In this document: positions 1 to 13,075 of the stretch, piece after piece
Layout of the letters: the number at the start of each line of letters is the position of its first letter
Position numbering within the stretch: the first letter of the stretch is position 1
Source: Syngnathus acus
Lineage: Eukaryota > Chordata > Actinopteri > Syngnathiformes > Syngnathidae
Length of the DNA stretch: 64,000 bases
Assembly: GCF_901709675.1 (NCBI RefSeq)
Contig: NC_051096.1
Span: forward strand, 1,417,001 to 1,481,000
Direction: 5' to 3'
Position numbers and translations under genes: made by a program
The notes under the pieces: generated by a model
Told to the model about the DNA's origin: nothing
Seen by the model: only the letters and a program-made list of their open reading frames with translations
Databases searched by the model: none

Positions 1-3000
1 ATCAGCCTGCGTGATTTGCAAGAGCAAGCGCGACGTCGGATGAGCAGCCAGTCGTTTCAGACAGTGCAGAAAAGACAAAAAGAAAAAAAAAAGGTGTGTA
101 CCTGCTGCGTGTTGGCGAGGGTCTGAATCTGTCCTTGGACCACCTGCGCGTTGGAGACTGGCTGGGCCAGGCGAATGTACTGCAGCTGGCCCGTATTGAG
201 CTGCACCTGCACTCAGTGGACACAAGGGGGAGACAGTGTCAAGAAGCACAGTGTGACGATGAGTATGTCCAAATAGGAGTTGAAGTCATTCCGTGAGTAC
301 AATCATAACGCAAGTCATTTTGAAAGAAATAAAACACTTTGTCCAAGCGACGGACGGCTTGGACTCACCGGAATCTGCTGGATCTCGCCCGTGTTGGTGA
401 TGATCTGCTGCATGACTTGCATGGTCTGGCCCTGGGCCTGTGCCTGGGCCGTCTGCGCTTGCCCCCCCGCCGCCGCCTGCACTATCTGCACCTGCTGGTC
501 ACCCACCTGCATGGCCACGGGCGCGCTCTGGGGAAAGATGGATGCAAAACGGTCAATGGGGGCACAGGGGAACACAAATCATTTCCTAAGCTGAACTGGG
601 GAAGGGGTGTCATGGGCGGGGTGGAGCAGACAGACAAGCGCATGCTGTGTTTACCGTGATGGGCGTGCCTTGCGATTGCACCTGCACTTGCTGCAACTGC
701 TGCATGGTGGCACCTTGAAGCATCTGATGGGTCGCAGGAGGACGGGGACAAAGAAAAAACAAAGCACCAGAACAGAAAGGAAGGAAGGATGGACGTACGG
801 AGAGGATGACAACATGGAGAGAAAGGCAGCGTGAGAAAAGTGGCAACGCATGAAGCAACAAGTAAAAAAAAAAAAATGATCCAAGCATTTGTATGAAAAA
901 TGGCAGGAATGATGGGAGAGCTTCACGTACAGGAAGGGGCAAACGAGGCCGAAACTTTTCTTTACGCTGCACATTACATTCTCTTCCTCCTTGGGAAGAG
1001 AGAAGAGTGCTAAGCTAGGCTATCCGATTATGCAGAGGAAGCCGTCTGCATGTACCATACGTGCAGTGTTTGTTTAGATCAACTGCTTCCTCTTGGGCTC
1101 AAGCGCCTGCATGCCAGCAAGCTAACCAAAGTCAACAAAGGCAGGTGCGTCTGCCTGTCCGTCCTCTTTTGTTTGTGGGTACCTGTCCTTGCTGCGGCTG
1201 CGCAATGATGATCTGGCCGGGTTGGATGGTGGTGGCCGTTTGCGCGGCGGCGGCCTGCTGGCCCTGTTGCGCCCCCTGCACTTGCACGGCGCCGGGCTGC
1301 TGCGCCAGCGTGAAGTAGTACTGCACCGGCTCGGCTGGGGCCACTGTCTGACGCATCTCCTCCTACGCGTGCCAACAGAAGTAAGCTTGTCAGCACATGA
1401 CGTCTCCCTGCGGCGTGTCAGCAGGTGTAATGGTAGAGGGGAGCCACTGATGAATAACTGATGGTCTGCCACTGCAGGGGGGGGATTACGAGTGAGATTA
1501 TGTGTGTGTTGGCGGGGAAGGACATAGCAGAAAAGGTGTGCATTGTAAGCAACTTCAATTTCTATCAGCACTCCTGGGGGGTCACATAAGACCACACGCT
1601 TGCTAGCCAAAATATTTCTTCAATGGCTCCCGCACCAGTTATTCGGGACGCAATAGAAATTAACGGCGAAGAGGAAAACAGACCTAAGGAAAAAAAGTCC
1701 ACTTAATGTACACCAAAGGTGTCAAGCTCAAGGCCCGGGGGCCAGATATGGCCCACCGTATCATTTTCTGTGGCCCGCGAAGACAAATTGTGCATTAAAT
1801 TTAAGTCATACTAAAATTGCAAATTGTCTTAACTTTTAAAAATCATCTTTTTAAAATATATTTGAAAAGTTTCCACTAGTCTGATTTGAAAAAACAATTA
1901 TTTGTCAGTTTGTTTTGTAGCTTATACTGTATATAATATGAGGCGTTTATTTATTTGGGTTGACAGTCATAATGGCCCTTCAAGGGAAACTTTGACTACA
2001 ATGTGGCCCGCAACAAAAATGAGTTTGACACCCCTGATGTACACTGTCCCTTTCATGTGAATTGCCACCTTGCACAATAAAATGAGCTTGTTGGAGCGCG
2101 CTGGCTAAGCGAGCGACGTGGTGGCCGCCGCCGGGAGCGTAAACAGCCCTCTCCCAGCTTTCACGACGGCACAGCTGAGAGTGTAGGATGTTTACACGCC
2201 CGGAGACGCAAAGAGCTCGCACGTCCGTCTTCTGCTGGGTTGGGGCGCTTTGGTCAGCGCGGGAGCCGTCGTCAGGAGCAATAAGACGCTGCAAACATCC
2301 GACTGAAAGCTCTTGCGGCTCCGAGCGGCAGCTTCCAGTCAAGGATGTTTACAGCGCCTCCGGGTTGCCAACGGGGGAACGGCGGCGGCCGAGACGATCG
2401 TCTCAGACAAACACAAAATAAATCCTACCTGTCGCTTCGGGGGCTTCAGGTCATCTCGGGGAACAATGTCGATGAGGAAGTCAAACTGGTCAAACTTGGT
2501 TATGGCCATGGCGATGTCGTTCCTCTGTAAACATGGCAAAATGTGAGTTTTTCCGTCGCGACTTTGTGTTTAAAAAGCACTGTAAGAACAGTTTGGGACT
2601 TTTCATCACAGGTTACTTCTTATTTCTCATTTCTTCCCCTATTTACGATGATTCAAGTGAACTTTCTTCAATGTTTGTGTGGTTGCCGTACATCTCGTCC
2701 ATATGCACAGCCTAGAGGCCTCGCTGCTGCCGCCTCTGTGGAATTTTCCACAGGATATTGACTGTCAGACCCCCCGGTCCCCCTCTCGCTCCATTGTGAA
2801 CCTCCCAGCACTATTTATAGTCACTTGATTAATATCTGGCCACACCGGGTCACCCATCTCCACTTGTTCCATTGATAAGCGTTGCCGTGGTGATCCTGGA
2901 CGGTGTCCCGTGCATGTGTGCAAAGGAAAAACTTACTTCTGAGGCGCTGCAGGAGGCAAATTAAATCAGTTCTTAGGTACCTTAATATCTGCTGTCAAAA

Positions 3001-4774
3001 ATCTATTTGGAGCAGTGGGTTTGAGCCACAGCGCCCTCTACCGCTCTTCGGGCTTTGCCTTTCCCAAACTGTTTTATGGTGGCTGTTAACAACTGGTAGC
3101 ATGTCATGTTATGGGGGTGGTGGTGAGGGGAGAGTACGTGAACGGAACAAGATGGCAGGTTTTTTTTTTTTTTTGGTTGGCCTAAAAGTGTTCTTGTAAT
3201 TTCTTAGTGTCACTTTGCCTGCTGTAGAGACTATGTCTGAGAATGGGGCAAAAAAAGATAGTCGGACTTCCAAAGTAGGTCTTGAATTTTAGACTTTCAC
3301 TGATGAACGCGATAACGCCGTACCTGCATCACATCACACACTCAAAAGCGCACGCACGCACGCACGCACACACGCACGCACACAGACTGGTTAATCTGGG
3401 CGACGTACGTATGTGACTGGATAAAGCGGACTTAGGGGCTTTCATGTTCTGCTTGACAATTTTCCCTTCTTAACGTACCGGTGAGGCGAGCTCTGAGCTC
3501 CATTCCCAACTGTTCCCATCGCCTTTTGCCGCCTTTGACCGCCCCCCCCCCCCCATTCCCGCTGGTCATTCCCAGAGTCCAGCTTGTTCAACTTTGGACC
3601 AAACGGCAGCATGGGGGCGGGCCGAAAGTGGCTCAGTGGCGCCCGGCTGGCTTTCAGACCCATTCCTTAGTGGGAGACGGCCGCTGAGGGCCCCTTTCGC
3701 TTGTAGGCATACAGCGTCACAGGGCCTCAGTGAAGCACAAGGAAGGTAACGTGGGCTTCTTGGCGCAAAAGAAACTCAAAAGGAGGAAGAAGCACAGTAT
3801 GGACGACAACTGACCTGTAGCGTGCGTCGCTTGTTATCCTCCGTGTGGATCCATGCTCGCAGGGTGAGTTCCGTGATGAAGATCTGCGCCGCCTTGGCGA
3901 ACAACACGGGCGCTTCGGCGCTGATCATCTGCGCAGTTAGCGAAAAAGAAACCAATTCTGGACTTTGCGTGGCAATCAAAAGTTTGGTTTGAAAACGGCA
4001 GAAAAGGACAGCGTTGCCTCAAAATGAAAACCTCTGAGCCCTGTTGATAACGAAAACAGCAGTGCCTACAGATGCATAGCCAAGTAAGAATTACCAGTGA
4101 GGCATTCAAGATTTCAAAATAATTAGCAGGTAGGCTGACTAAATAGAGGGAATTGTTCACTAAGTGCCATTCAAGAGTTAGCTGCTCATTTGAACTCTGT
4201 GGCTAACAAAAACAGCAGTACCCGCAAAAACATTCGTGTGGAGCCTTGCAAAATGTTGCGCTTAGCCTCGCAGCTAATGTGAGCACCTAAAGGCGATAAC
4301 CAAGCGCCGAGTGGTGCCGTTTTGCCGCTCTGAGAAGGGTCTCGCTGTCCTCACATAGAGGCCAGTGATCTCCTGATCTCTTTACGACATTTAAGCCGCC
4401 GCTTAACAGCAGAGGACGGCGCTCTTGACACGACACGGGTTGCGGCCTGCTCACGCTTCGAGCTGATAATCCCAGCAAAATAAATCGCCCGCCACGTGGC
4501 GAGAACAACTCTGGCGTCACTTCTGCTCTTTTACCTTCACATCCTCATCCAGCTTCATGATTTTCTTGATTCGAGCCAAAGGCAACTCCTGCACGCGGAA
4601 GTCCTTCTGGAATCAATCAACAAGTTAAGCGAGTGACAAACAACTACTTTGCCTTGCGTGCCGGTGCCAACGTACCACAGTTAGGTTCCGGATCTCTTCC
4701 ATGACGCGAGGCCAGAAGGACTGAAGCGTCTGCTGGGCGTCGCTGCCGCCGGCGCCAAATGAATCTGCGGACAT
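1..4774 (-). CDS. nfyc: Nuclear transcription factor Y subunit gamma (NF-YC), 3' end cut by the window edge
   Basis: NF-YC dimerises with NF-YB through a histone fold, and with NF-YA forms the trimer that binds CCAAT boxes in promoters. Coding exons read on the minus strand: 4774-4676, 4606-4535, 3928-3815, 2524-2429, 1362-1183, 723-655, 527-369, 206-102 and probably a piece from 6 leftwards. All have GT..AG borders, all are phase 0, and they give 298 residues up to base 102. The start MSADSFG is the family start. Residues about 34-127 are the H2A-like histone fold ([50 protein letters not shown]). The rest is the glutamine-rich activation region, for example [20 protein letters not shown]. 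The true C-terminus lies beyond base 1. No 5' UTR exon adjoins the start, so noncoding exons lie further upstream. Identification is firm; the last exon is tentative. Confidence 0.96.
1706..2044. mobile_element. hAT-type MITE (323 bp) with perfect 8-bp target duplication
   Basis: The element runs 1714-2036 and is flanked by identical 8-bp direct repeats atgtacac at 1706-1713 and 2037-2044. The ends are inverted: CAAAGGTGTCAAGCTCA on the left, and CAGGGGTGTCAAACTCA read inward from the right. An 8-bp duplication with CA(G)..TG ends is typical of the hAT superfamily. It has no coding capacity and an AT-rich core. It lies in an nfyc intron, between the exons ending at 2429 and starting at 1362. 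Confidence 0.88.
3340..3384. repeat. (CA/CGCA)n microsatellite
   Basis: Short run of cacgcacgcacgcacgcaca-type tetranucleotides within an nfyc intron. A simple sequence with no other signal. Confidence 0.8.
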
Positions 4775-6558
4775 GATCTACAAAGCTGGAGAGAAGACAC
4801 AAATTTGTTAAATCACACAGTCGCTGGAGGTTCAGGAAACTGTCAAATCACAGTCGGCGTCAGTGTGCGGCGTTCAAACATGACATCCCAGCACGGATTC
4901 CCTTTCACACAGCCTTGGGCGCTCCAAGCCAAGCCGGCAATCTTGGCAGGTCGACTTTGCCCCATTCCGTGTCCCAAAGAGCAACTTTGACTGGCGCAGT
5001 CAAAGGGGCTGAAGCTTATCACCGCCTCGTAATTGAGTACCTCATGTCAACAATTGGCCTTCGCGGCGCAGCCTTCGTTCCGCTATCCCGCCTTGGCACA
5101 AACATTCAAAAGCACGGCGTCCCGGAATGAACCAAAGCGCTTGCTGGCTTATCAGAACACTAAGCGTGGCATCGTTTGAGCAGGTATGTCCAACACAACC
5201 GGGTCGTATTCCATCAAACACGGCCTGAACGGGCTTCTATTCTGGTCCTGTCGGGATGGTCACCGTCGACCACATAGCTCCTCGCCTAGACTGGCGTGTT
5301 TTGGATAGTGGCCGTGCCACCGGGTTCACAAAGACAGCAGCTAACACCGGGAAGAGCACTGCTAGCTAAGGGTGTCTGAAAAAGGATCCGGCAGGTTACT
5401 ACGGCATGCCAAGAATTTGGTGGGGGTGGGGGGGTACTGGGCAGCGTGTCTGGGCACGCACAGCTACTGAGTGTCTAGATCGCCGTCTCGCGCTTAACAG
5501 ATACGAGGAGCGTTTGCCCGAGTTCACGCCGCAGTGCCACAGACGTTAACGCGAACCGGGCGAGCTATGCGGGTCAAAAACATTCACAAGTGCAGGAAGA
5601 CATGCCAGGGAGGATGGAACTCTGCCCAAGCCTGCCTATGGTGTTATTTCATTCCCTCCCGACATGGAAAAGGTACGGGAAAAATACAGGACAAATGAAG
5701 AAAAACCAAAAGTGACTGGAACTCCAAAATATTGTCAGTCCAAGGTGAGCGGTGAGAGCAGACTTCCCCTCCGGACGGTGACGGGCGCTGGCGAACGTAG
5801 CCGCAGCCTCAATGAATGCGACAGAGAGGCCGCTGTGGCAATCAATGGCGTCGCTTGTAGCCGCCATGACAGTTGAGTGATTGACCTTGACAATAGCTCA
5901 CCGCAGTAGCGCGCCCGCTCCACTCGGAGCACGATTGAAACGTGGCGGGTGAGCCCGCCGATCCTTGCGAACGTCTTCCGGCACCCGCGCTTCCGACGGC
6001 AACGAGGCGAGAGAAGCCTTTATTTGTCCCAGGGGAGGCGGCTAAATCAGCAAGCGGTCCCGTGGTGACTCGGAACAAGATGGCCTTGTCCCCGAGCGCG
6101 CCCGCCAGGCGGGGTGACTCGCTCTCCCTTGCGCTAACCTCAACAATTGAGCCATTAGCGTGGCCAGTTGGACTTGAACGCCATGGCAACGATGCAGCGG
6201 GACTCAAAAGGCTAACTTTTTGTCACTTTCGCTTCCTTGACACGCCTTTGATCTAAATACGCCGGAGGAACCGAGTACAAACAAGAGGCAAAAAATGTGA
6301 GGCCGAGCCGTCAGAGAGGTTTTGGACAACAATATGTTCATTGTGTTCTAGTCAGAACAGTTCCTAAAATTTCGGCTTAAGGTGACTCTACACAGTTTAC
6401 AACACTATGTCGTTGTTCATCTACCTTTGCCGATGATGCATGGAAACTTTCCCACAGTGACATCCCGCAAATAGAAAAGGTGACGTACAAAACAGGTGGG
6501 AAGGCGCTGATCGCTTTCAACCACACGGCACAAGTGAGAGTCAGGTGTCACATTTCTC

Positions 6559-6590
<32 letters not shown>

Positions 6591-8966
6591 CAGAGCATCA
6601 AAACAGAAAGAGACTATTATAAGCATTTTTTCCAGCTTTGTTCACAAATCTCTCATCTTTTTCACAATTGTGTTTAAATTAGAGCTTTGTGGGACATTCA
6701 AGACAAAGCCGAAAGCTGGTTCCTATGTGGACGCTGAATGTTTCTCGATTAGCTTCTTTGCTAGCATCGGCTTTGTTACGGCAGACTGCGGAGGACGCCT
6801 ATCGTCTCCTCTTCCCTGCAGCTGCGCCATCGTCGTCCTTTCGGGTCGCCAGAAGCGGCGGTGTCGGGTTTCTGCGCGCTGACGTGTAGCTCAACCTTTC
6901 CTGCTTTCACCTGACACCCCTTGTCGGAGAAAGTCAATGGCGCTGCGCTGAATCAGCAGCTGCCCTGATGTTGCTCACAGCCTGGCCTTTTCCCGCCACA
7001 GCAGCGGCAAATAAGATGATGCCGGTTAGCCGTGCGCCCGCATAAACGGTTTGATAGGTGTAATCAGGTGTATCAATAGGGCGCTCGCTCTTTGGGGGAG
7101 AGGACCAGTTCATCTGTCATAAAGTGTAAGAAGCGCCGCGACGCAATGATATCATCTAGGCATTTCATTTCTGATGAGATTAAAGCTGAGTGAATGTGAG
7201 TTGTGCCGAAAATAGCCACGCTTTACGACGACGACAAGGGCTGGCGAAATCCCGACGGGAGACGGAGGGCTTCCTTCTGCGGGCACCACGACCTCAAGCC
7301 GACCTTCCTGATGGTGACGAGTGAAACGAGCGAGGGTCTGTGGAAGGGTGGCTAACAAAATGCGTCGTAGCTTTGTGCTAAAGCTACCTTCTCAGGCAAA
7401 TGTCGACCTTGAAAACACCGTTTCCTCACAGATCCAACATGCGGGGATCAATCATGTACTCCTAAAGAAAAACAAGTTCCCAGGAGGGCATTACAGATTA
7501 ACTACAATATCCTACGCTGGTTTTCGTTTTTTTAGGACAGCAGATCATCCGTTTGTCAAACTTTGCCCTTGGTCCTGCATTGAAGAAAACTCCAGGAAGT
7601 GCTCGTCACTGATCTGTCAAGGTCATTTGGGAGAGGAGAATGCAACGAGGAAGGGTGGAGGGATGGGGGGGGGGGCAGGTTTTGCATTGCAGCACTGGAG
7701 TGAACCCAGACTTGTTTTTGTTAGCACGCAGCTAAGACAATCAAGCCTCTCTGATTTGGAGCTTTCACTTCCTCCACATACTTCCGCGCATTCTTGTGAC
7801 CTTCATTCACTGCCGGGCCTCCAAGGAAGAGGAGGAGGAAGCGGGAGGAAGGAGGAGGGCCGACGCTACCTGCCAAGGGCAAAGGGACTCGGCACCGCAC
7901 TGACCTTAGCGTTGCGCTGACCACCGCTACCGCAAATCTCCACATCCAAAACCCTGAGATTTGGGGATTCAATTTAGGATGGGTTATTTTTAGGCTTCCT
8001 CACTGTTGTTAGAAAAAAGAAAAGAAAAAAAAGACAGTGGAAACTTTCAACAAGGGAGGGAGAACAGTGAGCGAGAGAGCGAGCGAGAGGGCAAGTAAGG
8101 GAAAGCTGCGCCCTCCAAAAAGATTACATCACAAGAGATCAGATCAGACCATTAGTCTCCTCTGCCCCCCACCTCTTCCGCTCGCCCTCCCGCGGCCCAT
8201 CTGGAAGAATAGCAGCGTACGAGGTCACTGAGACCAGCTGCACGTCCACCTCCAACCCCGAAGGACCCCCAACCTTTGCATGTCCCCTTCAAGACTGGGG
8301 CGCTCACATTAGCGTATCAACAGGCACGTTCGGCGACAGGAGGCTCCAGGGAAAGCGGCTTCAAATAAGCAAATGTTACTTCGTCAAATTGTCGTTATCA
8401 GTGAGAAGCCGCAATGTCGATGAAGGGATGGGGGGAAAAATAAATGTCAAGGATTTTTTTCTTTTTTATTGGGAAGAGATGCAGAAGACAATACAGGCGA
8501 CTAAGATTTTGTCAACATCTTAAAATGTGTGTATTGGCGCCTACTGTTTTGTCGAATTTCTCATATCTCTATCCCCATGTTTCCCAATATTTTTTGAAAC
8601 TGTGTGCTTATTTTTCTTGTATTTTTTCCTATTCTTTTTACAAATATTTCTTACCAGTTTGGATTTTATATTTTTTATTATTTATTTACGATTTACCTGC
8701 TATTTTTGCATGTATAATTTTCCAGATTTCTATTTTCTTCTATTTTCTACTTTGTATTTTATATTTTTGCATTTGTGTGCCATGTCTAATGTTTAGTTTC
8801 TCAATATTTTTGTATTTTATGTGTCACTTTTTGCATTTGTTCATATATCCTCAAATATCTTTGAATTTTTCTAATATATTTGTATCGTGAAGTACTTTGC
8901 AATGTTCGTGTCATCCTTCTATGATTTTCCTTAGCTGTTTCCGTATTTCTGTGTGCATTTCTCCTG

Positions 8967-9024
8967 CTGAGGGTCACAGTGAGCTGGAGCCGACCGACCC
9001 AGCTGACTTTGAGTGAAAGGCAGA
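8967..9024 (+). repeat. Short L2-like LINE 3'-tail fragment
   Basis: About 58 bp containing gagctggagc followed by cagctgacttt and aaaggcag. This resembles the conserved block of fish L2-type 3' tails, of which a longer copy lies at 35268-35632 here. It is too short and diverged for certainty. Confidence 0.4.
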
Positions 9025-11463
9025 TTACGTCATGGACTGGTTGCTCGAAGGTTTTGCATTTTTTCCAAATAATATTTATCATAGCAAGGGGGGGGTGGGC
9101 AACATCACAACACAACAAGTGAAGAGCAGATTGTTGCTACAACTCAAGGGCACAACTCAGGACAGGCCAGGACAGCCTCATCACTCCAAGAGGTGAGTCT
9201 TGAAAAGATCACCTCAAACATACAGGTGCAGCCCCCTCCACTTTTCATTCTTAATGTGTGTTTCCAGCGGTCGCACTCACCCCGTGCCCTTCATGGTGGA
9301 TGGTCCGTTCCGTGTTGATGGCGGTGGGGGGACAGGACGCTGCTTGATTCTCCTTGCAGTAAGAACTTCCTTCCAAAACGCCACTGTTGCTCCACCGTGG
9401 GGTGGAAAAAACTCGCCTTTGCTTGTTCACAAAGCCCCCCCTTTACCTAGAACGACCCCCCAGTTTAAAAAAGGAAGAAATAGAAGGAGGGCTGGAGAGA
9501 GCGGTGACAGTCCGACTCCTGACTAGAACCGCTTTGCCTTTAACACTGGCCCCGCAATCAATCTAGCCTGCTACGTGACACCCCGGCTCCGCCTCTCGGC
9601 CAATGAGAGCGTGTGATGCTGCGCTTTCATTGGTTTGCCGAGCATGTCTGTCACCCCCCCCCCCCCCCCGGCCCAGCCCCCTCTGCGCCGACGGCCAACT
9701 TCCTGCTCTAAGTTACCTTGAGCGGCAGCGTTAGGGGTCAGGGGAAAGAAAAAGAGGAAGAGAAAAGCACGGAGAAGAGAAAAGTCAAGTGTGAGGAAGC
9801 TCTGGCAAGGTGCGTGCAGGGGTGCGACCTCATGCCGCCTTGCCTCTTTTGCATTGTCCTCTTCAGCGTGACACCCCTTCACCCCCAGTCACCCCCAGTC
9901 ACCCCCGCCCCTCGTCCCTTTGGCTTTCCGCGCGCTGCTCTGTCTGTGGCTGCGCTCTTATTTACAATGTCAAACTAGACGTCTTCCCGTGGCCCCGCCA
10001 CTTACGCTGCGCCATTGGCCGTCGAGGGAGTGACGTGGGTGGCCGCGCTGGGCGCTCATTCGCCGGCGCAGGTGCCCGTGCGGGCCTCCGCGTGTTGCAT
10101 GCGCATAATTTAAAGCGCGCGCGCACACACACACACAAACACTTTGTCCTTGCTTTCTCATTCATTGTTACTTGTCGACGCAAGTACAGCATGGCAGTTG
10201 TCCAGATACATGGGCGCTTTTCATTTATAAAAAAACAATTATGGCTTGACCAATTCATCGATTAAAATAGTACAAAATTAAAGTGTGTGCTATTGTGGCA
10301 TTTGACAATAATTTTGGTGCTTCCATTTAATTGCACAGACAATAAATAATATTTACCCTGACATATTTGGTTGCTAGCAGAGCTATAAACAACTGTGATC
10401 ATTGTGGTCACCATAGCACAATTTGAAAAAGAAAAAAAAAAAAAAAAAAAAAGTTGCCCTGACTTGCAACAGCCGCAAAATAGATCCAATTAAATTCCCA
10501 TCAGACGTCAATGGAGCTGACGTGGAAAAGCGTCGGCACACTGAGGCGAAGGGGGCTAATAAAATCAACGGCTACAAATAGCCAGCCCGCTATTTGTGGA
10601 CAAAACGTATTATTAGACTTGAGTACAGAGGGGCAAAACAATCCAAAGGTCTCCTAAAAGCAAGTTGCAGGCATAGAATGGTGCTCGTTGGCGGACGAGC
10701 GCACCTCAAAGGCGGCGACGACCTTCGCTTCAGGGCAGCGAGGCCAAACGCCACTCATGTGTGCATCCTATGTTGGCAAGCTTACATCATTGGCCTTACA
10801 GAAAAGAGGACAAAAATTATTGCGCACAACTCGTATCACATGGCTAATACTAAAAACCTTGCTATTTTTCTTCACAATAAAATTATTTTCCAGTATTTTT
10901 ATTTTAACATATTTTTATTTTGTCTAATACATATTTTGCAGGTTTGTCTTTTTTGCCAAATGTGTGTAATTCTCACTAAATATGCGCATTAACTATTTCC
11001 AAATATTATATTTTTGAAACTCTAAAAGAAATGGGACAGAAAAAAGCAAAGTGGTGAAGGACGCAGCAGATAAAACTCCCGGGATATTCCCTGTTTCTAT
11101 TTGGGTGACGAGCCTGGGGACCGACTAGCGCGCAGCTTCTTCCTGTGTGCAGCACAAGATGGCCGCCCGCAAAAAAAGGCCTGCAGAGACACCGGCAAGG
11201 TCACGGCGGACGGCAAACCTTCCCATGACCTGCAGCGGCGACGTGTTTAGAGATAAACATGCAGCATACAGGTTGCACCTTTTGGTAAACACACACCATG
11301 GGGGCAAAGCTGACTTTCATTGCATATTTTGGTCCTTAAAAAATGCTGACACCAACAATAAAGTAATAAAACGTACAGTGTGTACGACTCTCTGAATTTT
11401 GCCGACTTAATGCTAACATAATAGACCTCACATATATTCTTTATACTCCGTGAAAATAAAGGC

Positions 11464-12256
11464 TACCGTTTTTTTCCATGTATAATGCGCAAAATTTAAC
11501 TAATTTATTGTCCTAAAATCTGGGGTGCGCATTATACATAGGTACAATTTTTCTATTTATTTTTTTTTCTTTTTAAAGAAAATCATGGTACAACAATTTT
11601 TGAAGAAAATCTTGTCACTGATGGAGTGTGGAAAGGAGCGGGGCGACCAAGTGCAGCTTGGACCAGGGTTTATTGGAGGAACTCAAAACACAGACTTGGT
11701 AAACTAATTGTGATAAATAACTGGAACATCACTCAATTATTGGTGATCCCGTTGAGAGTCTCACATATTTCTTCGCTATCGAGTTTGCTACTGCATGCGC
11801 AGTGATACTGACCGGCAGAATAACATCCGGTTGTTCCCAAAGATGATCTTTTTTCTGAAATAATTTTACGTTTACGGACTTAAGTAACCCGGCCGGGTCA
11901 TACCAAAGACTATAAAAATGGGACCCATTGCCTCCCTGCTTGGCACTCAGCATTAAGGGTGGGAATTGGGGGGTTAGATCACCAAATGATTCCAGAGCGC
12001 GGCGCCGCTGCTGATCACTGCTCCCCTCTCCCCCAAGGGATGGATCAAAATCACACGGGGATGGGTCAAATGCAGAGGACAAATTTCACCACACCCAGAT
12101 GCGTGTGTGACGATCATTGGGACTTTAAAAAAAAAAAAAAAAATCAAAATTTGGGTGCGTATTATACATGGGTACAGGCTTTTTTCCAGCATCGACATGC
12201 CATTTTTAGGGTGCGTATTATACATGGGGGCGCATTATACATGAAAAAAAACGGTA
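11464..12256. mobile_element. TA-flanked MITE with 25-bp terminal inverted repeats, interrupted by a SINE
   Basis: Element 11466-12254 starts CCGTTTTTTTCCATGTATAA and ends with the inverse; the two 25-bp termini differ at about one position. A TA dinucleotide flanks both ends (11464-11465, 12255-12256), which suggests a Tc1/mariner-like TA target. Extra copies of the motif gcgtattatacatg recur inside the right arm (near 12158 and 12211) and a gcgcattatacat copy near 11527, so the arms are internally repetitive. A 5'-truncated SINE occupies the middle. No transposase frame is present. Superfamily placement is inference from the TA flank. Confidence 0.75.
11890..12143 (+). mobile_element. tRNA-derived SINE, 5'-truncated copy
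   Basis: The body matches the full-length SINE at 57246-57524 on the opposite strand: shared blocks include gggtcatacc, gactataaaaatg, acccattgcctccctgc, gggtcaaatgcagaggac and caccacacccagatgcg. The tRNA-like head with boxes A and B is missing here, consistent with incomplete reverse transcription. It ends in an A-rich tail at 12127-12143 and lies inside the MITE at 11466-12254, so it inserted after that element. Confidence 0.85.
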
Positions 12257-13075
12257 ATATTCTTTTCTGACTGCCCTTTGTTGGCCCAGGCACACAACAG
12301 CACGGGCAGCAAAATGTCCACTGAATTACATTTTTCATACAGTACAATATGCAAAAATGTCAGTTTTTTCTTGGGGGGGTGGGGGTGAAACTGATAGCAA
12401 TAACAACTTTTGCATTTATTTCAATGATGAAAGATGATTTGAGATAAAAGCTGGCAATGGTGCAAATTATACTTTTATGTCAATGTATTTGTGAATTTTT
12501 CATTTAATACTGTATCTCTTTTCAATCATTTTAGGTGCATTTTTAGTTGATTTGATAATGTCTACTATTTTTGTCTGAATGTTGAACTTTTTTCTTTCTC
12601 CATTACTTTGTTCAAGTTCGATACTATTGGAACTGAAAACCGTATTAATCATTGTTTTACTGCGGTTTGTAAACAAGCTCTCGTTTTGATGCATCTTGAT
12701 GTCGTTTTATAAGAAGCACCTTTGGCATGAAGACAACAATAAGATCATCCTTATGACCTTGTCAAGCATGCGTCAAAGTGCAGACGTGTATCAAACGACG
12801 TCGACACCAACCAACCAACCAACCAACCAACCAAAAAAACAAACAAAAGACTTTGGTGGCGACCCCAGGACAAAACGCAATGAGGGCAAAGACACGCAAG
12901 CTATCTTGCTACTTAAATGGTTTAAACGCGCTTTGGACACGTTACGCTGTTGTGGCTCGAGGCAAGCTAACGTGAATGCTAAAAGCAAATTATGAAGTTA
13001 TGCCTTGCCAGCACGACATCACCAAGTGGGAAGTTGATAAAGCTTCACTCTGGCCCGGGCAAGAAGGAGCCCTAT

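Noticed and set aside
7321-7920. 199-codon plus-strand frame
   Set aside because: No recognisable domain, runs through a poly-G tract and AGG repeats, and lies in the nfyc upstream/intron region.
8444-8890. 148-codon plus-strand frame rich in Phe/Tyr/Leu, resembling a membrane protein
   Set aside because: It follows directly from T-rich low-complexity DNA; codon content mirrors base composition and there is no start or splice context.
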